Positions 30,193 through 40,134 of a stretch of DNA of 64,000 nt are shown here, one piece after another. The stretch spans positions 62,001-126,000 of the forward strand of contig CAWAAT010000003.1 in the NCBI GenBank assembly GCA_963780175.1, read 5' to 3'. The DNA comes from Brooklawnia sp963780175. GTDB taxonomy: Bacteria; Actinomycetota; Actinomycetes; Propionibacteriales; Propionibacteriaceae. A program made the translations under genes and the position numbers. Within the stretch, counting starts at the first letter, position 1; every line of letters starts with the position of its first letter. A model generated the notes under the pieces. It was not told the origin of the DNA, ran no database searches, and saw nothing but the letters and a program-made list of their open reading frames with translations.

Positions 30193-31805
30193 GGCCGATC
30201 CTCCGAATCGGGCTGGAGCACCGGCAACCGGACCGTGAACGTCGCCCCGGGCGGGTCGCTGACCTCGATGCTGCCGCCCAGCAGGTCGACCGTCTGGCGC
30301 ACCAGGGTGAGGCCGATGCCGCGTCCGGCCGGAGAGTCAGCCGCCTTGGTCGAGAACCCCCACGTGAACGCCCGATCGCGCTGCTCGGGCGTCAGCCCGG
30401 GCCCGGTGTCGCTGACGGTGAGAACGACCGATCCGGGCCGCACCTGCGCGTCCACCTCCACCACCCGTTCGTCGTCGGCGTCCAGGCCGGCCACCGAGTC
30501 GACGGCGTTGTCGATCAGGTTGCCCAGGATGCTCACCACGTCACCGGCCGGCAGCAGACCGGCCGGAAGGTGGGCGTCCGGGTCGAGGTCGAGGTGGACG
30601 CCGCGCTCGGCCGCCTGGGCGGCCTTGCCGAGCAGCAGCCCGGCGATGGCCGGCTCCTCGATCGCGGCGAGCACCTGCTCCGACTGGCGTTGCAGGGTGC
30701 GCACCTCGTCGGTCGCGAACCTCACGGCCTCGTCGGGACGCCCGAGTTCGATGAGCGTCGTGACGGTGTGCAGCCGGTTGGCGGCCTCGTGCGCCTGCGC
30801 ATGCAGCGCGTCGGCCAGGCTTCGGGTGGCGGTGAGTTGGCCGGTCAGGTCGGCCAGTTCGGTGCGATCGCGCAGTGTGGTGAGGGTGGCCGGCTGCTGG
30901 CCATGCCTCTGGACCGTGTCGGACGAGACGACCAGCGCCCGGCCCCCGCTGGCCTGCGGGACGTCCACCCTGAGCTCGTGGCTGACCAGCGTCGCCGCCA
31001 GACCGGGCGACAGCCCAAGATCGTCCACCCGGCGATCGACCGCGTCCGGCCCGAGACCGAGCAGCCGTTGGGCCTCGTCGTTGATCACCTCGATGCGCCC
31101 GTCCGCCCCCGTGATCACCAGACCCTCCCGGACGGCGTGCAGGACCGCGTTGTGGTGCTCGTGCAGGCGGCGAAGCTCGGCGGCGTTGAGCCCGAGGGTC
31201 TGGCGGCGCACCCGCTCGGCCACCACCCATGCGCCCAGCCCGCCCAACAGGGCGACCGCGAGCCCGGGCAGCAGGATCTGGGGCAGCAGGGCGGTCAACT
31301 GCTGGGTCACCCGCTCCCGCTGCAGCCCGACCGCGACCAGCCCGAGCAGTTCGCCGTCCACGATCACCGGAACGACTGCCCGGGTTGATGGCCCCAACGA
31401 GCCGGCGTACTGCTCGAGGACGATGCCTCCCGCCTGGGCCTCGGCGATCGCCCCGGCGAACTGTCCGCCGACCAGGTCGGGGTTCGGGTGGGTGTAGCGG
31501 ATGCCGTCGGGCGACATGATGACGATGAAGTCGGTGCCGGTGGCCTGGCGTTCACGCTCGGCGATCCGGGCCAGCGCGGCCGCCGGGTCGGACGCGGTCA
31601 GGCCCTCGCGGACGTCATCGGTGGCCGCCACCGCCAACGCAACGTCAGTCACCCTTGACGCGGTCGCGTCCTCGACCAACCGGACGGCCTGGGCGTAGGC
31701 GATCGCCAACGACAACCCGACCACCAGCAGCACCAGGGCGCCCAGCACGGCCAGGACGTGCGAGGCGATGCTGCGCGGAACGTGGCGGGGTCGAGCGGTG
31801 AACAT
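30189..31805 (-). CDS. DcuS/CitA-type sensor histidine kinase
   Basis: The protein has 538 residues from ATG 31805; a GTG at 31814 is an alternative. One membrane span at the N-terminus (VLAVLGALVLLVVGLSLAIA) and one near residue 175 (ILLPGLAVALLGGLGAWVV) bracket an extracytoplasmic PDC-like sensor domain. A PAS domain follows (VREGLVITGADGRIEVIN). The SpoOB-type dimerisation helix has QAHEAANRLHTVTTLIELG, whose His is the phosphorylation site, as in DcuS. NLIDNAVDSV and DTGPGLTPEQ complete the ATPase core. Genes for it and the regulator overlap by four bases. It is divergent from the GntP transporter across about 85 bases, the usual layout when the system controls that transporter. Confidence 0.9.
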   Translation of the reverse strand: MFTARPRHVPRSIASHVLAVLGALVLLVVGLSLAIAYAQAVRLVEDATASRVTDVALAVAATDDVREGLTASDPAAALARIAERERQATGTDFIVIMSPDGIRYTHPNPDLVGGQFAGAIAEAQAGGIVLEQYAGSLGPSTRAVVPVIVDGELLGLVAVGLQRERVTQQLTALLPQILLPGLAVALLGGLGAWVVAERVRRQTLGLNAAELRRLHEHHNAVLHAVREGLVITGADGRIEVINDEAQRLLGLGPDAVDRRVDDLGLSPGLAATLVSHELRVDVPQASGGRALVVSSDTVQRHGQQPATLTTLRDRTELADLTGQLTATRSLADALHAQAHEAANRLHTVTTLIELGRPDEAVRFATDEVRTLQRQSEQVLAAIEEPAIAGLLLGKAAQAAERGVHLDLDPDAHLPAGLLPAGDVVSILGNLIDNAVDSVAGLDADDERVVEVDAQVRPGSVVLTVSDTGPGLTPEQRDRAFTWGFSTKAADSPAGRGIGLTLVRQTVDLLGGSIEVSDPPGATFTVRLPVLQPDSEDRP

Positions 31806-31890
31806 TATGAACACAAGGATGCCCTCGCGAGGTGCCGAGCCGCAGTCTTATCACAGCCACGCAGGAGTGGCCAGGACAAGGAGCTTCGTC

Positions 31891-33237
31891 ATGATTGCGC
31901 TGCACACCTCGATCGCGATAGTCGCGGTCATCCTGTTGATCATCAGGGTGAAAGTTGATCCGATCATCGCCCTGATGTTCGGCAGTCTCTATCTCGGTCT
32001 GGCTTCGGGGGTCGGTTTCGCCGAGACCGTGTCGGCCATCACCGGCGGGTTCGGCGACATCATGGCCAAGATCGGCCTGCTGATCGGCTTCGGCGTCCTG
32101 ATGGGGGCGCTGCTGCACCGGATGGGTGCGTTCCGGGTGATGGTGGAGGCGCTGGTGAGGGTGGTGCCGGCGAACCGGCTGCCCTACGCGCTGGCGCTGG
32201 CCCTGACGACGATCGCGCCGTCGATCTACGTCGACGTCCAGGTGGTGCTGGCCGCGCCGGTCGCCCGGTCGTCCGCCAAGTTCCTCGGGAAGCACGGGCT
32301 GCCGTGGCTGGCCGGCGCGCTCGGCACCGGCATCTTCTGCGGGTACGTCTTCGTGATCCCCGGCCTGTCGGCGATCTCGATCGCGGGGCTACTCGGCGTC
32401 CCGCTGGGCACCTACATGATCTACGGCGTGGTCATCGGTGTCGTGGTCGCCGTGGCGACGGTCTTCATCTTCCGCCGGATGCTGGGCATGGGTTGGTGGG
32501 ACGCGGCCCGCGACGAGGAGCAGTCCGAGGCGCTGGAAGAGGTCGAGGCTGCCGACGAGCAGGTGAGCGACGAATCGCGTCCCTCGCTGGGGTTGGCGCT
32601 GCTGCCGATCGTCGGCCCGCTGCTGATGATCGCCTTCGGAGCCATCGCCAAGCTGGCCGGCTTCTCCAACGTGCTGATCGAGTTCTTCGGCAACGCCAAC
32701 GTGGCCCTGTTCATCGGCATGGTGGGCGCCTACGTGATGGCTCGCCGGTTCGTCGGGACGCCCGCGACCGCCGAGGCGATCACCGACGGCCTGCACACCA
32801 CCGGCGAGATCCTGCTGGTCACCGGCATCGGCGGTTCGCTGGGTGCTGTCATCAAGGCGACCGGTCTGGCCGACATGCTGGGTTCGCTGTTCTCGGTCGA
32901 GTCGGGTGCCCCGATCGTGTTGTCGGTGCTGCTCGCCTGGTTCATCGCCGCTCTGCTGCATCTGGCGATCGGTTCGGTCTCGGTGGCGGCGATCACCGCG
33001 GCCGGCATCATCGCCCCGGTGGCTGCCCAACTGGACGTCGCCCCGGTCGTGCTGGCCCTGGCGATCGCCTCCGGTGCCATGTTCGCCCTGCAGGTGAACT
33101 CGAACTTCTTCTGGATGTTCAAGTCGCTGCTGGGGTTGACCACCAGAGGGGCGCTGAAGACGATGACCACGGTGACGTCCATCGCCTCGGCGGTGTCGCT
33201 GCCCCTGGTGATGGCGACGTCGCTGATAGCGCGATAG
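31891..33237 (+). CDS. GntP family gluconate/organic-acid:H+ symporter
   Basis: ATG 31891 follows ACAAGGAG. The protein has 448 residues and about 12 hydrophobic spans. IGLLIGFGVLMGALLHRMGA and APSIYVDVQVVLAAPVARS resemble the GntP signature regions. A charged cytoplasmic loop (about 205-235, rich in Glu) divides two halves. LLHLAIGSVSVAAITAAGI and ALQVNSNFFWMFKSLLGL form the conserved C-terminal part. It imports gluconate or related hydroxy-acids with protons. It is adjacent to and divergent from a DcuS/DcuR-type pair, which probably controls it. A family A palindrome follows 17 bases after the stop. Confidence 0.85.
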   Translation: MIALHTSIAIVAVILLIIRVKVDPIIALMFGSLYLGLASGVGFAETVSAITGGFGDIMAKIGLLIGFGVLMGALLHRMGAFRVMVEALVRVVPANRLPYALALALTTIAPSIYVDVQVVLAAPVARSSAKFLGKHGLPWLAGALGTGIFCGYVFVIPGLSAISIAGLLGVPLGTYMIYGVVIGVVVAVATVFIFRRMLGMGWWDAARDEEQSEALEEVEAADEQVSDESRPSLGLALLPIVGPLLMIAFGAIAKLAGFSNVLIEFFGNANVALFIGMVGAYVMARRFVGTPATAEAITDGLHTTGEILLVTGIGGSLGAVIKATGLADMLGSLFSVESGAPIVLSVLLAWFIAALLHLAIGSVSVAAITAAGIIAPVAAQLDVAPVVLALAIASGAMFALQVNSNFFWMFKSLLGLTTRGALKTMTTVTSIASAVSLPLVMATSLIAR

Positions 33238-33254
33238 CGCCTTCCTACCCCCAG

Positions 33255-33316
33255 GCGCGTGCCAAATAGCTTCCCGCGTGCGATATATCGCACGCGGGAA
33301 GCTATTTCGCACGCGT
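33255..33316. repeat. palindromic repeat family A, copy 3 (most symmetrical)
   Basis: An almost perfect inverted repeat of about 62 bases: outer GCGCGT/ACGCGT, arms with AAATAGCTTCCCGCGTGCG and CGCACGCGGGAAGCTATTT, centre ATAT. It follows the GntP gene and could end its transcript. Its right end grades into the tandem repeat below. Confidence 0.93.
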
Positions 33317-33394
33317 TTACGAGAGTGGGTGAACAGTTCGCACGCGTTTACGAGAGTGGGTGAACAGTTCGCACGCGTTTACGAGAGTGGGTGA
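33308..33394. repeat. 31-base tandem repeat, 2.8 copies
   Basis: Units start at 33308, 33339 and 33370 (the last partial, 25 bases). Each begins CGCACGCGTTTACGAGAGTG and continues GGTGAACAGTT. The first eight bases of the unit are the right end of the palindrome at 33255, so the array seems to have grown from the palindrome arm. The copies are identical, so expansion is recent. Confidence 0.93.
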
Positions 33395-33397
33395 GCC

Positions 33398-33838
33398 TCA
33401 GGCCGGCCCGAAGACCAGCAGGACGCGGCCCTCGGCGTCCGAGAGCCTGAGCCTGGTGTCACCGATGCTGAAGCGCTGGACGGCCTGCAACGCGTCGAAG
33501 AAGGCCTGCTCCTGGGCCATCGCCGCCGGGTCCCCGGCCATCTCGGTCCACGTCAGGTCGCTGAACGAGAAAGATCCGTCGCGGTTCCACGTGTAGTCGC
33601 CCGAGAAGGCGTTGACCCCGCCGTTGCCGGTGACGGTGCCGGCGTCCAGCCTCATGGTGGGCGTGTAGTCGGGGTGGGTGGGGCTCAGCCCGGCGCCGAG
33701 GTCGATCGCCTGCAGCGTCCATGCCATGTCGAGGGCATCGTTGCGGCCGCCGTCGGCCCAGTCGACCAACGAGCAGGCAGTGAACATCAGCGTGACAAGG
33801 CTCAACAGCACGGCTGCGGCTAGTCGGACGGCTCTCAT
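33398..33838 (-). CDS. META domain lipoprotein
   Basis: The protein has 146 residues. The signal peptide MRAVRLAAAVLLSLVTLMFT ends in a lipobox-like TACS, so Cys22 would be lipidated and the protein held on the outer face of the membrane. WTLQAIDLG, GNGGVNAFSGDYTW and DLTWTEMAGDPAAMAQEQAF match the META/HslJ domain pattern (a glycine-rich turn, then a late acidic helix). Function in the family is poorly known; some members relate to stress. A -10-like TAGGCT (reverse strand, 33845-33850) six bases before the ATG suggests leaderless expression. Its stop is four bases from the tandem repeat. Confidence 0.8.
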   Translation of the reverse strand: MRAVRLAAAVLLSLVTLMFTACSLVDWADGGRNDALDMAWTLQAIDLGAGLSPTHPDYTPTMRLDAGTVTGNGGVNAFSGDYTWNRDGSFSFSDLTWTEMAGDPAAMAQEQAFFDALQAVQRFSIGDTRLRLSDAEGRVLLVFGPA

Positions 33839-33861
33839 GGGCCCAGCCTAGGCCGATGGGT

Positions 33862-36800
33862 TCAGGCGCGCAGCAGTTCGTTCTCCCAGCGCAACCGGCC
33901 GGTCCGGATCGCCAGGCTCAAGGAGGCGTCCAGCGCCTCACTGATGCCCGCGGTGAGCCTCCGGAACCCGAAGAGCTCGCTGGTCTCCTTCTTGAGTTCC
34001 TCGGGGGTGATCCCGCCGGACGCCAGCGCCACGTCGTGCATGGCGTTGGCCAACTCGTGGGGGCTGATGTGTTCGACGGGTCGGTCCTGAGTGGGGTCGG
34101 GCCGGTGGAGCGTCCAGCTCTGGGGGGTGAGCCCCGGCGGCCAGACGAAGCCGTGCTCGTCGGGACGCAGGCGTCCGGCCTGCAAGATGGCGTCGATGCG
34201 CGTCTGGGTGACGCGTCCCAACCCGAACGCGTTCGCGACCTTCCTGGCCAGCCGGTGGGCATGCACCGGACCTTCGGATGCCACACCCTGCTCGAGCAGG
34301 GCGAGCACCCGGGCGCGGGCGCGGGCGTTGCCGGGCAGGGCGTCCAGCACGGTCACGTCACCGACGGTGGACGGCTGCCAGGGCAGGAAGGGGGCCGGGG
34401 TCGGGCGTCCGGGATCGGAGCGGACGCGGGGCGTGGGCTCCGCGGGCGCTCGGGTCGCGGAGTAGGCAGGGATGAAGTCAGGGCCGCGGGCCGGGTCGGG
34501 TTGCGCAGTGCCCGGTGCCTCGGCCCGCGCGGGTGCCGGCTGGGTCGCGGGTGCCGGCTGGGTCGGGGCCGCGGGCTGGGGGTGCTCGGCATCCTCGGCC
34601 ACGGGGATCGCGACGGTCTCCTGGCGGAACCCGCTTACCTCGGCCTGCTCGACGACCTGGGCCAGGTGGGCGACCACCTCGTCGGGATGATCCAGCCAGG
34701 TCGGCAACCAGACGCGCTCGACGGCCGGCCAGCGCAACATGCCGGCGAGCACCTGCGAGCCCAGTGCGTCCCGGTCATTGACCGTGGCGCGGGCCGCCCA
34801 TCCGGGGCCGTCCAGCAGCACCGCGACCAGCGGCTGGTCGGGGGCATCGGGCCTGGCCAACGCCAGGTCGACCCGGAAGTCCGACAGCCCCACGTCGGTG
34901 CGCACGGCCACGCCCCGCTGCTCGCAGCCGCTCCGCGATCTCGTCTCGGTGCCGGTCACGGACGATGGCCCGCCCGGTCGTGTTGGCCAGCTCGGCCTCG
35001 CCGCCGACCGCGACGTCGAGGTACTCGCGCAGATGCTTCAGGCCCAGCGAACTGCTCTCCTCGGCCCGCAGTTGAGCCGGTGCGAACGACGAGTAGATGA
35101 TCACCTGACGCCGGGCGCGGGTGATCGCGACGTTCAGCCGCCGCTCGCCGCCGGAAAGGTTGAGCGGCCCGAAGTTCAGCGGCAGCACCCCCTTGTCGTT
35201 GACGCTGAACGCGGTCGAGAACAGCACCGCGTCCCGCTCGTCACCCTGCACGTTCTCGAGGTTCTTGACGAACAGGCCGTCACCGGTCGTGGCCTCCAGC
35301 GCGGCCACCATGCGGGGGTCGTCGGAGTCCCGGATCATCGACTCGATCAGGGCGCGCTGCTGAAGGTTGAACGTCACCACCCCGATGGAGGGCATCGTGG
35401 CCTCGGGTGCGGCGTCGAAACGGCGCCGGATCTCATCCACGATGGCCTGAGCCTCCACCGGGTTGGTGCGCAGGGCGCGTCCCTTGCCCGAACGCAGGAA
35501 CGTGCCGTCGACCCGGACGTGGTGGATGCCGTGCCCGTTGACGCCGGGGTCGGGGACGCCTCGGGTGGGCGCGGGGAACGACGACAGCCGTCCGTCGTAG
35601 TAGCGGGCGTTGCTGAACGCGATCAGCGCCTCGTCCTGGCTGCGGTAGTGCCACGACAGCCAGCGCCGGTGGACGCGGGCCTGCACACACTCCGACAGGA
35701 TCGACTCCTCGTCCTCAACCGCTGCGGTGGCCTCGAGGTCGTCCTCGTCGGTCTCGTCGCCGCGCAGGCTGATCTCGGCCACCGAGGTCGGCGGCATCTG
35801 CTTGCTGTCGCCCACCACGACGACGCTGCGCGCCCGTCCGATAGCCCCGATGGCGTCGGCCACCTTGATCTGGGACGCCTCGTCGAACACCACCATGTCG
35901 AACCCGACCGCCCCGACCGGGAAGAACCGGGCCAGCGAGTCGGGGCTGACAAGCACACACGGCATGATCTCGGTGATCAGTGAGCCGTGGCGTCCCATCA
36001 GATCGCGCACGCTCAGGCCGCCGCGCTGGCGTCCGATCTCGCGCCGCAACTCACCAACCTGACCCGAGGTGGCCTGGCTCGAGAACGTCCGGCGGGCCAG
36101 CGCCTGGGCGGCCAGTTCTGCCTTGATGGCCTCGCGAACGGCCTGTGAATGGTCGCAGAACCGGCGCACCGTCTCGTTGTGGGCCCGCTCGTCGAACCCG
36201 TCGAGCCCCTGGTTGCGGAGCCGTTCGACCAGGGACGCCTGGACGAGCCCCCGCTCGAGCGCCAGCGGGGCATCGTCACTGGACACCTCGCCGACCAACA
36301 GCTGCCGGTGGGCCTCGTCCAGACCCCAGGTCAGCATCGGGGACAGGTGCTTTCGGAACGCGAGCCACCGGGTGAGGCTGCCCAGGGTGGCGTCGTGCAG
36401 GTCGCGGGCGGCCGACGTCTGCTGCCAGCGCTCGAGAAGCCCGGCCTCGCCCGCCCACTCGTGGACGTCGGTGTCGGAGGACGCCAGCTGTCGCTGGACG
36501 TAGCCGAGCGCCGCCGCGAGTTCGCGGACGAGCTGGACCGCGTCCTGGGTCGGCTGGGTTGGCTGGGCACCGGGGCTGATCGGGCTGATGGGACGCGGCT
36601 CGGTCAGATAGCGTCGCAGGGCCTCCGAGAACGGGGACGCGCCGTTCGGCGCCACCCGATCTGAAGCCCAGGCCAGCCACGCGAGCTGCCCTGCCAGCTG
36701 GCCGGCTGCCTCGTCGGTGACGGGTTTCCAGTCGGACCCCAGCACGACGCCGGGGATGGCGCGAACCCGGGCAGTGACCTCGAGCATGGCGTGCTGCACG

Positions 36801-39800
36801 TCGGTGAGTTGCCGGACGAACGCCGGGACGTCTTTGGCCGGAACCGACGCACCGGGGGCCAGCGTCGGGGACACCTCGGCGAGCACCGCGAGCAGGCGTT
36901 TGCGACGCCCGAACCAGGACGACTGCGCGGCCTCGAGCGCCCGGGCGTGGATGTCGTCCAGCGGCAGATCGAGGGTGGCCGGCGTCGCGATACCCAGCGC
37001 GCTGCGGGCGGTGGCGATGAAGGCGGCGGTCTCGTGTTGGGCCGCCTGGGACGCCTGCTGCCAGCGCGGCGATCGGACCTCGTCGAGCAGGGCGAGCGGG
37101 GGTGAGCCGGCGTCCAGCAGTTCAGCCAGCAGGGTGAGGTCGGCGGGGGCGGCGGCCGTGCGGAGCACCGCGGACAGGGGGTCGGTTGCCTCAGACCCGA
37201 GCAGCCGGTCACCCAACCTGCTCAGCCGGTCGTCGGCGTCCCGGCAGGCACGCCTGACGTTGGGCAGGTCGACGGCGGTCGGATCGTCGAGCCGCGCGAA
37301 CGTCCACGGGCCGCTCGGGGAGGGACGCGCAGCGTCCGCCACGTAGGGCAGGCCGGTGACCAGTTGGCGCAGTTCGGTGATCTGCTGCTCCTTGCCCGGT
37401 GTAACGGCGAACGGCGGCAGAGTCAAGCGTGGGGCCGGCCCCCAGGGCGCAGCGGTTGGTCTCGGCGGCGTAGAGCGACAGTCGCGCGCTGTTGGGCTCA
37501 TGAAGCCTGGTCGCATACCGGGTGAGGGCGGCGCCCGCGGCACGCGCGTGCTCGGTGCCGGCCGCCAGACCCTCGGTGTCGCTGCGCAGCGCGAGGTCGA
37601 GTGAGCGGGAGATCTGGTGACGGACGCGGGCGGGCCGGCTGTCGCGGTCGTGCAGGTCGAGGGTGAACTCGCCCAGACCGACCGCCCGGACGCGCCGGGC
37701 CACCACATCGAGGGCCGCCCGCTTCTCGGCCACGAACAGGATGCGCTTACCTTCGGCGATGCCGCGGGCCAGCAGGTTGGCGATGGTCTGCGACTTGCCG
37801 GTACCGGGCGGTCCCTCGAGGACGAACGTGCGGCCCGACATCGCGTCCGCGATCGCGCCCAGCTGGGAACCGTCCGCGGGGATCGGGCAGAGCAGGCCGA
37901 GCTCGTCAAGGTGTTGGTCGCCGTCGGGGGTGAGGGGGTCGGCGAACTCGAGGGTTGGGGTGTGGGCTAGATGATGGGCGAGCGGGGAGCCCAGCAGCGT
38001 CTCCCAGTTCTCCTCGAGGTCCTTCCACAGGCGGTACTTGGCGAACTGGAGCAGGCTGACGTGGGCGGTCTCCTCGACTCGGAACGGCAGCCGTTGTGCC
38101 ACCAGGGCTTCGCGGATGCCACGGATCGCGGCAGTCAGATCGATGCCACGGTCGTCGACCGGGGGTTCGGCCAGCGATGGCAGGCTGAGCCCGAACGTCA
38201 GCCGCAACTTCTCGAGCAGGCAGTAGTTGGGGGTGCTCGTCCCGGTCTCGTCAAGCACCAGCTGGAAGGTGGACCCACGGCGGGCGGAGGCCTTCAGGTG
38301 CAGCGGAACCAGCACCAGCGGGGAGCGCAGCTGCTTGCCGTCCAGCTCCCAGACCAGTGTGCCGAGCGCCAGGTAGAGGTTGTTGGCGCCGGTCTCCTCC
38401 TCGACGGTGCGCGCCTTGTAGGCGAGGTTGCGCAGCCGGGTGACGTAGGCGTCCGAGCTCAGGTCGGTGAACACGGACGCCTTGGCGAGCAGCGCCTCGT
38501 CGAGCACCTCGGCGGGCAGGTCGGCGGCGCGCTGGATGCCGTCGCGGTGCAGGTAGACGTTGTCGAACGCGTCGCCCGGGGCGAGGGTGACCTGGCGTCC
38601 GCTCGTGATCAGGTTCTCCAGGTCGGGCAGCAGCACGGGTGACACGTGCAGGCGCACGGCGGCGCGCTCGCTGAAGTTGATCAGCCGGTTGCGCAGGCTC
38701 AGGTCGAGCAGCGCGTTCTTCCACTGCTGCACCCGCGGCGGGATCGGCCTGCCGTCGCGGGTGACGGCGCGGGCGGTCTCGGCCTGGGCGGCCTCCCGGA
38801 CGGCGGGGGCGACGCTGTGCTGGGCCGGCTGGTAGATGACGGTCTGGACGTCTCCAGTGACGGTACGGGTGATCGCAGGAAGTGGCAGGATGCGGCTGCG
38901 CCGGGCAGCCCAGACGTCGAGGATGCCGACGACCGCGTCCGGGTCCTGATGGATGCGCTGGGTGGCGACGGCCCGGGCGTCCGCGAACGAGGTGGGGTTG
39001 ACACGTGCGGTGGCCAGGGTGGTCTCGAGGACTCCGATCTGGCCGAGGTCGAGTCGGTTCACCATGTCGGCGGTCTCGGAGTTGACCGTGGACCAGCTGT
39101 CCGATTCCTGACGCCACCAACCGACGAAGGCGTGGCCCTGCAGCATCCACACCTGGGCCCGCAGCCCGGCCTGTTCGAGAGCGGCGGCGAACAGCAGAGT
39201 CGTGTCGAGGCAGGTGCCGAGCCGGGTCTGATGCAGGTCAGCCGGCGTCCGGATCTTCTGCCCCTCATCGGTCCAGCTGGCCGGCGGTTCGCTGTAACGG
39301 ATCTGTCCATCGCTGATCGCCTGGTAGATGGCGGCCACCAGTTCGTCGACCCGCTCGGGCCCCGACTGGTAGCCATCGATCTGGCTGTGGCCGGTGCGCT
39401 GGTCAAGGTAGTCGGCGGCGGCCGCGAGCAGAGAGGCCACCTCGGGGGCGTTGGGCATGACGTGGGCGGCGAGCAGTTCGAGGGCCAGACCGTTCGGCTT
39501 CCAGAGCCACTGGCGAGCCGCGAGGATCGTGACCGGCTGGGTGAGGCTGCCCACCACCTCGCCCTCGTGCAGCACGGTGACGTCGAGGCTGCCAGGGCGG
39601 GCCTCCTCGACCTGGTTCATGGCGGCGGGATCGAGGTGGAAGGCGATGTCGCGCAGGATGGTGGTCGCACTCGGCTCGATGTCGGCGTGGGTTGCGAACG
39701 GCTCCGACAACACGCCCTGCCCGTCACGCAGGGCGATCCGGACCTCCAGCCCGGTCCGCAGGACGGCGTCGTTGGTCAACGTGACGGTGCGCACCGGCGA

Positions 39801-39875
39801 AATCCTGTTGTGCGCCATGGCGTGGCTGACAACGGGATATACCTCCGCCTGGACGCGGATCTGGCTCGACTGCAT
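33862..39875 (-). CDS. DUF4011 helicase with Vsr-like nuclease, Hhe-type (two frameshifts)
   Basis: ATG 39875 follows GAGGAGAAGACG. Extra bases near 37428 and 34924 break the frame; removing both fits 2003 residues exactly. The N-terminal third has a transglutaminase-like site: Cys222 in GTCLDTTLLFAAAL and His248 in QGHAFVGWW. The DUF4011 region follows (WKNALLDLSLRNRLINF). An SF1 helicase has Walker A GPPGTGKSQTIANLLARG (about 690), Walker B VVFDEASQI and late motif LNVAITRARRQVI. Then comes a Vsr/DUF559-like nuclease region (VAVRTDVGLSDFRVDLAL, LLDGPGW) and a DUF3320-like end. Single proteins of this layout are reported as the Hhe anti-phage system. It lies alone beside the BREX island. Confidence 0.85.
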
Positions 39876-39978
39876 CGTCTTCTCCTCAGGGCACCGGCTC
39901 GTTGTCGGTCAACGCGAACCGGGGCCATGCACCATCCTGCCGTGCCGGGGGGACAGCGCAGTAGCGGCCCGCAGAAGA

Positions 39979-40022
39979 TTGCGACCGATCGTCGCTCTTA
40001 CTCGCGATGTGATCGGTCGCAA
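39979..40022. repeat. palindromic element, GCGACCGATC type, copy 1
   Basis: Arms TTGCGACCGATC and GATCGGTCGCAA are perfect 12-base complements around a 20-base centre. It lies between the DUF4011 helicase and the 751-residue membrane protein, divergent genes. Copies 2 and 3 are at 43362 and 43927. Confidence 0.88.
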
Positions 40023-40134
40023 GAATTTCGGGGTGGGGTGTGGAACGCTTCCGCCCCAGCGGAGGCCTGCCATGATGAGAGCCGGAAGCCCCGCCAGCGC
40101 CGGCGTGATACGGCTTCATGGAAGGTGATGGACT

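Noticed and set aside
33308..33394. Possible small CRISPR array
   Set aside because: Units are directly adjacent with no unique spacers, and no cas genes are nearby; it is a simple tandem repeat.
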